Assembly (NCBI GenBank): GCA_019245455.1
Contig: JAFARM010000137.1
Location: 1-12,118, forward strand
Source: Sphingomonadaceae bacterium
GTDB taxonomy: Bacteria; Pseudomonadota; Alphaproteobacteria; Sphingomonadales; Sphingomonadaceae
Direction of reading: 5' to 3'
DNA: 12,118 nt
The notes beneath the pieces were generated by a model. The model searched no databases. It was not told where the DNA came from and saw only the letters and a list, made by a program, of their open reading frames with translations. The number at the start of each line of letters is the position of its first letter. Positions within the stretch are counted from its first letter, which is position 1. This document shows positions 5,861 through 12,118 of this stretch, one piece after another. Made by a program: the position numbers and the translations under genes.

Positions 5861-5952
5861 GTCATCCCGGCGAAAGCCGGGACCCATGGCGGTGGCAACG
5901 TGCTGGCCTCCGGTCTGCCACGACGGTGGGTCGCGGCTTTCGCCGGGATGAC
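5861..5952. repeat. REP/REPIN-like inverted repeat between gatC and gatA
   Basis: A 26-base left arm (5861-5886, starting GTCATCCCGGCGAAAGCC) and a right arm (5927-5952, ending GGCTTTCGCCGGGATGAC) are reverse complements with one mismatch, around a 40-base spacer. The flanking C5860/G5953 also pair. Two REP-type palindromes facing each other is the layout of a REPIN, a short non-autonomous mobile element; this arm sequence is of a kind I know as common between sphingomonad genes. A shorter degenerate relative (GCCGGGACGAC) follows at about 5976-5988. If transcribed it forms a long hairpin within the operon mRNA. Confidence 0.8.
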
Positions 5953-6015
5953 GAGGCTGGTTGGCGCGGGCCGGAGTGCCGGGACGACGGCGTGGAGTGG
6001 CGGGACGCGAACCGC

Positions 6016-7503
6016 ATGACCGCCCTCACCGACCTCACCCTCGCCGCCATGCGCGACGGGCTGCGCGCCCGCTCGTTCAGTGCCGCCGAGCTGGCGCAAG
6101 CGCACATCGCCGCGGTCGAGGCGGCGCGGCCCTTGAACGCTTTCATCGTCGAGACGCCCGACCATGCGCTGAAGGCGGCGGCGGCGGCGGATGCGGCGCT
6201 CGCCCGGGGCGAGGCGGGGCCGCTCGCCGGCGTGCCCCTCGGCATCAAGGACCTGTTCGCGACCGAGGGCGTGCAGACGACGGCGGGGTCGAAGATCCTC
6301 GAAGGCTTCGTGCCTCCGTATGAGAGCACCGTCACCGCCAAGCTGTTCGCCGCCGGCGCGGGGATGCTCGGCAAGCTCAACATGGACCAGTTCGCCATGG
6401 GCTCGTCCAACGAGACGAGCGCGTTCGGCGAGGTCGTCTCGCCGTGGCGGGCGCGTCAGCCCGATGGGGCGCTGTCGAACCGCGTGCTCGTCCCCGGCGG
6501 GTCAAGCGGTGGCTCGTCGGCGGCGGTCGCGGCGCGGCTGTGCGCCGGGGCGACGGGGACCGACACTGGCGGCTCGATCCGCCAGCCCGCCGCCTTCACC
6601 GGCATCGCCGGGATCAAGCCGACCTATGGCCGCTGCTCGCGCTGGGGCGTGGTGGCGTTCGCCTCGTCGCTCGACCAGGCCGGGCCGATGACGCGCGACG
6701 TGCGGGACTGCGCCATCCTGCTGCAGGCGATGAGCGGGTTCGACCCCAAGGACGCGACCTCGCTCGACGCGCCGGTGCCCGACTGGGAGGCGGCGCTGAC
6801 TGGCGACCTGCGGGGGGTGCGCGTCGGCGTGCCGCGCGAGTACCGCCTCGACGGCATCGACCCCGAGATCGCCGCGATGTGGGACGCGGGGTTGGCTTGG
6901 GTGAAGGACGCCGGCGCGACGGTCGTCGATGTGTCCCTGCCGCACACCAAGTACGCCCTGCCCGCCTATTACATCGTCGCGCCGGCCGAGGCGTCGTCGA
7001 ACCTCGCCCGCTACGATGGCGTCCGCTATGGCCTCAGGGTCAACGAAGGCGGCAGCCTCGACGCGATGTACGAGGCGACGCGCGCCGCCGGCTTCGGGCC
7101 CGAGGTCAAGCGGCGGATCATGATCGGCACCTACGTGCTCTCCGCCGGCTTCTACGACGCCTATTATCGCCAGGCGCAGAAGGTGCGGACGCTGATCGCC
7201 CGCGACTTCGCGCGCGCGTGGGAGAGCTGCGACGTGCTTCTCACCCCGACCGCGCCGTCGGCGGCGTTCAGCCCCGGCGACAAGGCCGACCCGCTGGCGA
7301 TGTACCTGAACGACGTCTTCACCGTCCCCTCCTCGCTCGCCGGCCTGCCGGCGATGAGCGTGCCCGCCGCGCTGACCGCGACCGGCCTGCCGCTTGGCCT
7401 GCAGGTCATCGGCCGCCCGCTCGACGAGGCCGGCGTGCTCAACGCCGGCTTCGCGCTCGAACGCGCGGCGGGGTTCGCGGCGCGGCCCGAGCGTTGGTGG
7501 TGA
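6016..7503 (+). CDS. gatA: GatA, Asp-tRNA(Asn)/Glu-tRNA(Gln) amidotransferase subunit A
   Basis: A 495-residue GatA, full length for the family. It is the glutaminase subunit of GatCAB: an amidase-signature enzyme that releases ammonia from glutamine and channels it to GatB. The Ser-cis-Ser-Lys triad is complete: Lys78 (GIKDLF), Ser163 in PGGSSGGSS and Ser187 in [13 protein letters not shown], with the 24-residue spacing between the two serines seen in the family. Other hallmarks are [32 protein letters not shown] and the C-terminal [13 protein letters not shown] 6016 (MTALTDLTL) is chosen because it begins the conserved N-terminus. An in-frame GTG at 5926 would add about 30 residues coded by the upstream palindromic repeat (GRGFRRDDE), which is an annotation trap. 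The stop overlaps a possible GTG start of gatB. The ribosome-binding site is weak. Confidence 0.97.
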   Translation: MTALTDLTLAAMRDGLRARSFSAAELAQAHIAAVEAARPLNAFIVETPDHALKAAAAADAALARGEAGPLAGVPLGIKDLFATEGVQTTAGSKILEGFVPPYESTVTAKLFAAGAGMLGKLNMDQFAMGSSNETSAFGEVVSPWRARQPDGALSNRVLVPGGSSGGSSAAVAARLCAGATGTDTGGSIRQPAAFTGIAGIKPTYGRCSRWGVVAFASSLDQAGPMTRDVRDCAILLQAMSGFDPKDATSLDAPVPDWEAALTGDLRGVRVGVPREYRLDGIDPEIAAMWDAGLAWVKDAGATVVDVSLPHTKYALPAYYIVAPAEASSNLARYDGVRYGLRVNEGGSLDAMYEATRAAGFGPEVKRRIMIGTYVLSAGFYDAYYRQAQKVRTLIARDFARAWESCDVLLTPTAPSAAFSPGDKADPLAMYLNDVFTVPSSLAGLPAMSVPAALTATGLPLGLQVIGRPLDEAGVLNAGFALERAAGFAARPERWW

Positions 7504-7508
7504 CCGGC

Positions 7509-9002
7509 ATGAGCGACGCTCCCTTCACTATCCGCGGCACCACCGGCGACTGGGAGATCGTCGTCGGCCTCGAGGTCCACGCCCAGGTCACGGCGAAGTC
7601 GAAGCTGTTCAGCGGGGCCGCCACCGCCTTCGGTGCCGCGCCCAACACGCAGGTCAGCCTGGTCGACGCCGCCATGCCGGGGATGCTGCCGGTGCTGAAC
7701 GGCGAGTGCGTGCGCCAGGCGGTCCGCACCGGCCTCGCGCTCGACGCCGAGATCCACCGCATCAGCCGCTTCGACCGCAAGAATTACTTCTACGCCGACC
7801 TGCCGCAGGGCTACCAGATCAGCCAGCTCTACCACCCGATCGTCGGCGAGGGGCACCTCGACATCGAGCCGGAGGGCGAGGCCCCGAAGCGCGTCGGCAT
7901 CGAGCGGCTCCACCTCGAGCAGGACGCCGGCAAGTCGGTCCACGACGCCCACCCGGCGATGACCTTCGTCGATTTAAACCGCTCGGGCTGCGCGCTGATG
8001 GAGATCGTGTCCAAGCCCGACATCCGCTCGCCGGCACAGGCGGGGGCCTATGTCCGGGCGCTGCGCAGCCTGCTCCGCTACGTCGGGTCGTGCGACGGCA
8101 ACATGGAGGAAGGCTCCATGCGCGCCGACGTCAACGTCAGCGTGCGCCGGCCGGGCGCGGCGTTCGGCACGCGGACCGAGACCAAGAACGTCAACTCGGT
8201 CCGCTTCGTCATGGCCGCGGTCGAGGCCGAGGCGCGCCGCCAGGTTGACGTGCTCGAGGCCGGCGGCACGATCGTCCAGGAGACGCGGCTGTTCGACCCC
8301 GACCGCATGACGACGCGCCCCATGCGGTCGAAGGCGGCCGCGCACGACTATCGCTACTTCCCCGACCCCGACCTGCTGCCGGTCGAGCTGTCGGAGACGT
8401 TCGTCGCCGACTGCGCCGCCTCGCTGCCCGAGCTGCCGGTGGCCAAGCGGTCGCGCTACGTCGAGGCCCTCGGCCTGACGCCCTATGACGCCGCGGTGCT
8501 GACCGCCGAGCGCGAGACGGCGGACTGGTTCGAGGCGCTGCTCGCCGACCTCGTCCGCCGCACCGGCAAGCCGGCGACGGAGCTCGCCAAGCCGGCGTCG
8601 AACTGGGTCACGGGTGAGCTGTTCGCCGTGCTCAAGCGGACCGGCGGCGGCATCGAGGCGTCGCCCGTGTCGCCGGAGGGCGCGGCCGAGCTGCTGGCGC
8701 TCGTCGCTGACCGGACGCTGTCGGGCAGCCTTGCCAAGCAGGTGTTCGAGGCGATGGTGGAGACGGGCGACAGCGCGGCCGCCATCGTCGACGCCCGCGG
8801 CCTGCGCCAGGTCAGCGACACGGGCGCGATCGATGCGGCCATCGCCGGCATCCTCGCCGCCAACACCGACAAAATCGCCGAGTACCGCGGCGGCAAGGAC
8901 AAATTGTTCGGCTTCTTCGTCGGCCAGACGATGCGCGCGATGGCCGGCAAGGCCGACCCCGCCGTGGTCAACGACCGGCTGAAGACGGCGCTCGCGGGCT
9001 AG
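7509..9002 (+). CDS. gatB: GatB, Asp-tRNA(Asn)/Glu-tRNA(Gln) amidotransferase subunit B
   Basis: A 497-residue GatB, full length. It is the kinase/amidase subunit that phosphorylates the misacylated tRNA's side chain with ATP and amidates it using ammonia from GatA. Visible: [13 protein letters not shown] near residue 15, [17 protein letters not shown], the [14 protein letters not shown] block, [25 protein letters not shown], and a C-terminal helical YqeY-like tail domain ending in the [25 protein letters not shown] block. ATG 7509 lies 5 bases after the gatA stop, with a GGTGGTGA stretch just upstream that could serve as ribosome-binding site; GTG 7500, overlapping the gatA stop, is an in-frame alternative adding three residues. 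Its stop TAG (9000-9002) overlaps that of the convergent PEP-CTERM gene. Confidence 0.97.
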   Translation: MSDAPFTIRGTTGDWEIVVGLEVHAQVTAKSKLFSGAATAFGAAPNTQVSLVDAAMPGMLPVLNGECVRQAVRTGLALDAEIHRISRFDRKNYFYADLPQGYQISQLYHPIVGEGHLDIEPEGEAPKRVGIERLHLEQDAGKSVHDAHPAMTFVDLNRSGCALMEIVSKPDIRSPAQAGAYVRALRSLLRYVGSCDGNMEEGSMRADVNVSVRRPGAAFGTRTETKNVNSVRFVMAAVEAEARRQVDVLEAGGTIVQETRLFDPDRMTTRPMRSKAAAHDYRYFPDPDLLPVELSETFVADCAASLPELPVAKRSRYVEALGLTPYDAAVLTAERETADWFEALLADLVRRTGKPATELAKPASNWVTGELFAVLKRTGGGIEASPVSPEGAAELLALVADRTLSGSLAKQVFEAMVETGDSAAAIVDARGLRQVSDTGAIDAAIAGILAANTDKIAEYRGGKDKLFGFFVGQTMRAMAGKADPAVVNDRLKTALAG

Positions 9003-10474
9003 GCGGCGACCGTCCGCCGCCGCGCCCGGACCGCTGCGCCGACGACGCCGAAACCGGCGACGAACAGGCTCCACGCCGCAGGCTCCGGCACGCCGGCGGG
9101 GAGCGCATTCTGGAAGCCGTCGAACTGACCCGCCGAAGCGAAGGTCAGGCCGGTGACGAAGCCGCTTGGGTTGTTGGGGTCGATCCCCGCGCTTGCCGGG
9201 ATGCCGCGCAGCTCGAAACGCGCGGTCGGCGCGGCGAAGTCGTAGGCCGTGCCCCCGGTCAGGCGCGCGGCGAAGACGTAGTGACTGCCGTCCCACAGGT
9301 AGAGGGCGAGGTGGTTGCCGACGCCGACGCCGCTCGGTGCCGTCACGCTGCTGAACAGCGGACCGTTTCCGGCGAGATACTCGAAGCCGCTCGCGTAGGC
9401 CGGGTCGATGTAATAGGTCGTGCCCGGCGCGACGGTGATGGCGAACTGCGCCTGCCCCGGCGGCAGCGCGCCGCCGCTGACCGGCAGGAAGACCGAGGCG
9501 CCGCCGGGTGCCGCCGGGCCGCCGGGCGAGTAGATGAACTGTCCGGCGTCGGACGAGACGACATACTGGCCGGCGTCGTTGATGCCGAAGGTCTGGACGT
9601 TCAACGCACCGGGCACGTCGATGTCGGTGAAGCTGTGCGCGACCGGATCGAAGCTGAACGCCTTGGAATAGCTGGTCGTGTCGTCGATATACTGGCTGTA
9701 CTGACCTAGGATCAGCCCGGTGTTGTTGATCGCCTCGAACACGGTCGTGTGCTGGCCGGAGGGCGTGTCGATGTCGCCGGGATGGGTGAAGTATTGGAAC
9801 GTTCCGCCCGAGTAGATCCAGCCTTCCGTCCCGGCGATCGAGCTGAAGCCGACGACCGTGCCGTCATTGGCGATCCCACGCGCATTGACCGAAGCGAACG
9901 GTGCCGCAGGGTCGGTCAGTTCGGTAAAGCCGCCGCTGCTGGTCAGAATATAGCCGTGGTTGCGATACGGCCCGGTCCCCGTTAGACCGCTGCGCGCGCG
10001 ATAGTTGCCGACGATGGTGCCGGCGTCGTTGATCCCCTGCGAAATGCCGGCGAGCGGCACGCCCGACTGCGGCCCGCCATCGACGGGATGGTTGAGCAGG
10101 CTGACGGTGCCGTCGGCGGTCCGCTGGAAGCCGCGCCAGTCGATCGCGTTGCCGCTTGCCGTCATGCTGAAGCCGATGACGGTGTTGCTGTTGCTGACGG
10201 CGCGGCCCTGCGTGACCGTGGCGGCGGGATAAGCGGTGTTGTCAAACACCGTATAGACCCCGCTCGGATCGCGGAGGAAGGGGCGCTGCGAGCCGTCGGC
10301 ATAGACGACCCCGCCCGTCGTCCAGCCGGCGTTGTTGATGCCGAGAAGCGAGGTCGACGTCGCCAGCGGATCGGCAAAGGGCGCGATCGGCGTGAGCGTG
10401 CCCGCCGCCGCGGCAAGGCTCCACGCCAGCGGCAGCAGCGCGGCCGAGCGCGCGGCGATACGGCATATATCCAT
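8999..10474 (-). CDS. PEP-CTERM sorting domain protein with HAF-like repeats
   Basis: A 491-residue secreted protein. An N-terminal signal peptide is visible ([20 protein letters not shown] then Ala-rich, cleavage likely near residue 24). The C-terminus, from Pro463, has PEPAAW followed by a hydrophobic span and an Arg-rich end (RARRR): a PEP-CTERM signal, recognised in known systems by an exosortase that anchors or releases proteins made with exopolysaccharide. Between them lie about six short repeats of the form GIN(N/D)xGxxVG...(GY/AF)..., e.g. [35 protein letters not shown] and [10 protein letters not shown], resembling HAF-type extracellular repeats that may build a beta-propeller. A non-repeat domain of about 120 residues precedes the tail. 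ATG 10474 has a strong ribosome-binding site (GGGGAGG on the minus strand, plus-strand 10482-10488, 7 bases away). The biological role is unknown; no exosortase gene is in the window. Confidence 0.88.
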   Translation of the reverse strand: MDICRIAARSAALLPLAWSLAAAAGTLTPIAPFADPLATSTSLLGINNAGWTTGGVVYADGSQRPFLRDPSGVYTVFDNTAYPAATVTQGRAVSNSNTVIGFSMTASGNAIDWRGFQRTADGTVSLLNHPVDGGPQSGVPLAGISQGINDAGTIVGNYRARSGLTGTGPYRNHGYILTSSGGFTELTDPAAPFASVNARGIANDGTVVGFSSIAGTEGWIYSGGTFQYFTHPGDIDTPSGQHTTVFEAINNTGLILGQYSQYIDDTTSYSKAFSFDPVAHSFTDIDVPGALNVQTFGINDAGQYVVSSDAGQFIYSPGGPAAPGGASVFLPVSGGALPPGQAQFAITVAPGTTYYIDPAYASGFEYLAGNGPLFSSVTAPSGVGVGNHLALYLWDGSHYVFAARLTGGTAYDFAAPTARFELRGIPASAGIDPNNPSGFVTGLTFASAGQFDGFQNALPAGVPEPAAWSLFVAGFGVVGAAVRARRRTVAA

Positions 10475-10538
10475 GGTTCTGCCTCCCCGGTTCGGCTGCC
10501 CCCAGCCTCTCCGGCGACATCGGTTTATTACGGCGACG

Positions 10539-10544
10539 TGTCAA
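10539..10544 (-). promoter_or_regulatory. Possible -35 box upstream of the PEP-CTERM gene
   Basis: A perfect TTGACA on the minus strand lies about 65 bases upstream of ATG 10474, in the 88-base gap after ribH. No good -10 hexamer is seen 16-18 bases further on (GATGTC at 17), so the promoter assignment is weak; the gene might instead be read from the rib operon. Confidence 0.2.
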
Positions 10545-10562
10545 GCCAGGCCAAGTTCCGGC

Positions 10563-10979
10563 TCAGCCGGCGAAGCGATCCCGGAGCGCGATCATCGCCA
10601 GCGCCGCCTTGGCCGCCTCGCCGCCCTTGTCCTTCTCGGCCCGGCGGGCCCGCGCCCAGGCCTGGGCATCGTTCTCGACGGTGAGGATGCCGTTGCCGAT
10701 CGCCAGTCCGTCGAGCGTAAGCGCCATCAGCCCCCGCGCGCTCTCGCTGGCGACGACCTCGAAGTGGTAAGTCTCGCCGCGGATCACCGTGCCGAGCGCG
10801 ACGAAGCCGTCGTAGCGGTCGGCGGCCAGGCTGACCGCGCCGGGAATCTCGAGCGCGCCGGGCACGGTGACGACGTCGTACGTCGCCCCGGCCGCGTCGA
10901 ACGCGTGGCGTGCGCCGTCGAGCAGGGCATCGGCGAGGTCGCCGTAGAAGCGCGCCTCGACGATCAGCAGATGGGGCAT
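10563..10979 (-). CDS. ribH: 6,7-dimethyl-8-ribityllumazine synthase (RibH)
   Basis: A 138-residue lumazine synthase. It condenses 5-amino-6-ribitylamino-uracil with 3,4-dihydroxy-2-butanone 4-phosphate (made by the neighbouring RibB) to give the riboflavin precursor. Family hallmarks: an aromatic residue near the N-terminus (Phe11 in [11 protein letters not shown]), VPGALEIP (39-46), [25 protein letters not shown] with the catalytic His at 72, and [13 protein letters not shown]. The C-terminal [17 protein letters not shown] helix is also typical. ATG 10979 lies 11 bases after the ribB stop, and its ribosome-binding site AGGAG overlaps that stop (TGAGGAGA on the minus strand), so the two genes are translationally linked in one operon. 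A small hairpin (CCGGC-TGA-GCCGG) spans the ribH stop itself. Confidence 0.96.
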   Translation of the reverse strand: MPHLLIVEARFYGDLADALLDGARHAFDAAGATYDVVTVPGALEIPGAVSLAADRYDGFVALGTVIRGETYHFEVVASESARGLMALTLDGLAIGNGILTVENDAQAWARARRAEKDKGGEAAKAALAMIALRDRFAG

Positions 10980-10990
10980 GGCGCGTCTCC

Positions 10991-12118
10991 TCAGGCCGCC
11001 GGGATCGGGCGTTCGCCGACGACGGTCAGGCCGTAGCCGGTCAGGCCGACGATGGTGCGGTGGGCGTTGGTCAAGAGGATCATGTCGCTGACGCCGAGAT
11101 CGACGAGGATCTGCGCGCCGATGCCGTATTCGCGCAGCGCCGGCACCGCCTCGCCCTTGCCGCGGGCGCGCATCTGCTCCGAGATCGCCGTGGGCGACCC
11201 ATCGCGCAGGACGACGATGATGCCGGCGCCCTCGGCGGCGATGGCGTCCATCGCCCGGCCGAGCTGCCCGCTGCGCTCGTCGTCCTCGGCGAACAGGTCG
11301 GTGAACATCGACTGCGTGTGCATCCGGACCAGCGTCGGCACGCCCGGCACGACATGGCCCTTCTGCAGGACGATATGCTCGCCGTATTCGGCGGTGTTGG
11401 CATAGGTCTTGGCTGTCCAGCGCCCGCCGTGGCGGCTGTCGAAGCCCGTCTCGGCGACGCACCGGACCAGATTGTCGTGGCGCATCCGATAGGCAATCAG
11501 GTCGCGGATCGTGCCGATCTTCAGCTCGTGGGTGGCAGCGAAGGTCATCAGATCGGGCAGGCGCGCCATGGTGCCGTCGTCGTTCATGATCTCGCAGATC
11601 ACCCCCGACGGATTGAGGCCCGCCAGCCGCGCGACATCGACCGCCGCCTCGGTGTGCCCGGCGCGCACCAGGACGCCGCCGTCGCGGGCGACGAGCGGAA
11701 AGACGTGGCCTGGCGTGACGATCGCCGACGCGTCCTTGCCGGCGTCGATCGCCACCGAGATCGTCCGCGCGCGGTCGGCAGCGCTGATACCGGTGGTGAC
11801 GCCCTCCTTGGCCTCGATCGACACGGTGAACGCCGTCTCGTGGCGCGTGCCGTTGTGGCGGCTCATCAGCGGCAGGCCGAGCGCCCTCACTCGGTCGGCG
11901 GCGAGCGCGAGGCAGATCAGCCCGCGGCCATGCTTGGCCATGAAGTTGATCTTGTCGGGCGTCGCCATCTGCGCCGGCACGATCAGGTCGCCCTCGTTCT
12001 CGCGGTCCTCGTCGTCGACCAGGATGAACATCCGGCCGTTGCGCGCTTCGTCGATGATCTGCTCGGCGCTCGCCATCGCCCCGCTCGAGCCCGAGGCGAG
12101 GAATTTCTCGAGCTTGCC
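10991..12118 (-). CDS. ribB: 3,4-dihydroxy-2-butanone 4-phosphate synthase with degenerate RibA-like domain (RibBX type; 5' end outside window)
   Basis: This enzyme makes 3,4-dihydroxy-2-butanone 4-phosphate from ribulose 5-phosphate, one of the two riboflavin precursors; the other product path begins with GTP cyclohydrolase II (RibA). Counting from the internal ATG 12076 (361 residues), the DHBP synthase domain fills about residues 1-205: [16 protein letters not shown] (acidic metal/substrate loop), [24 protein letters not shown], and [14 protein letters not shown]...[11 protein letters not shown]. The second half aligns with RibA, but the three zinc cysteines are missing: the family's SEC...CDC region reads [19 protein letters not shown]. 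This is the arrangement described in Proteobacteria as RibBX, so GTP cyclohydrolase II activity is not expected. The frame stays open for 14 codons beyond ATG 12076 to the window edge ([14 protein letters not shown]), so the real start is probably further upstream and the protein probably has an N-terminal extension. ribH follows 11 bases downstream. Confidence 0.94.
   Translation of the reverse strand, partial: GKLEKFLASGSSGAMASAEQIIDEARNGRMFILVDDEDRENEGDLIVPAQMATPDKINFMAKHGRGLICLALAADRVRALGLPLMSRHNGTRHETAFTVSIEAKEGVTTGISAADRARTISVAIDAGKDASAIVTPGHVFPLVARDGGVLVRAGHTEAAVDVARLAGLNPSGVICEIMNDDGTMARLPDLMTFAATHELKIGTIRDLIAYRMRHDNLVRCVAETGFDSRHGGRWTAKTYANTAEYGEHIVLQKGHVVPGVPTLVRMHTQSMFTDLFAEDDERSGQLGRAMDAIAAEGAGIIVVLRDGSPTAISEQMRARGKGEAVPALREYGIGAQILVDLGVSDMILLTNAHRTIVGLTGYGLTVVGERPIPAA

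Noticed and set aside
5926..6015. Upstream GTG start for gatA giving a 30-residue extension
   Set aside because: The extra residues are coded by the palindromic repeat and are not part of GatA; ATG 6016 matches the family N-terminus.
6444..7508. Long open frame running through gatA into gatB
   Set aside because: It is the gatB frame extended upstream through gatA; the residues before 7509 are Arg-rich and unlike GatB.
7974..9296. 440-residue minus-strand frame opposite gatB
   Set aside because: Arg/Gly/Ala-rich antisense shadow produced by high GC; gatB on the plus strand has full family support.

Overview
The window is a piece of a GC-rich chromosome, probably from a sphingomonad-like alphaproteobacterium. 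The inference rests on several signs. Most genes use very GC-rich codons. A secreted protein carries the PEPxxW-type sorting tail common in Sphingomonadales. RibB has a degenerate GTP cyclohydrolase II-like domain and an open upstream reading frame. A dispersed palindromic repeat with GTCATCCCGGCGAAAGCC-type arms is also present. No RNA gene, CRISPR array or transposase was found.

Layout, left to right. 1-1494 (+) is the 3' half of uvrA (nucleotide excision repair). 1495-4132 is a compositionally different two-gene cassette (+): a DndB-like/DGQHR-family protein followed by a C5-cytosine DNA methyltransferase. It has its own candidate promoter and three strong inverted repeats, one of which covers the methyltransferase ribosome-binding site. 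4133-4843 (+) is an SRAP (YedK/HMCES-like) abasic-site protein whose coding sequence is interrupted in frame by two copies of an 18-bp perfect palindrome. 4844-5546 holds hairpins, one small hypothetical gene (5050-5235) and degenerate direct repeats. 5547-9002 (+) is gatC-gatA-gatB, the tRNA-dependent amidotransferase operon, with a 92-bp REP/REPIN-like inverted repeat between gatC and gatA. 8999-10474 (-) is a PEP-CTERM secreted protein that converges on gatB so tightly that the two stop codons share CTAG. 10563-10979 (-) is ribH, and 10991-12118 (-) is ribB/ribBX running off the window, a compact riboflavin pair.

How the genes relate. uvrA, gatCAB and ribB-ribH are housekeeping genes. The most interesting part is the dndB-like/methyltransferase pair, which sits between two DNA-repair genes (uvrA and the SRAP gene) and has lower GC and different codon use. 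DndB of phosphorothioate systems is known as a DNA-binding regulator; here no dndACDE genes and no restriction nuclease are visible, so the pair may be a solo epigenetic or defence module. That is inference from family and context, not something the sequence proves.
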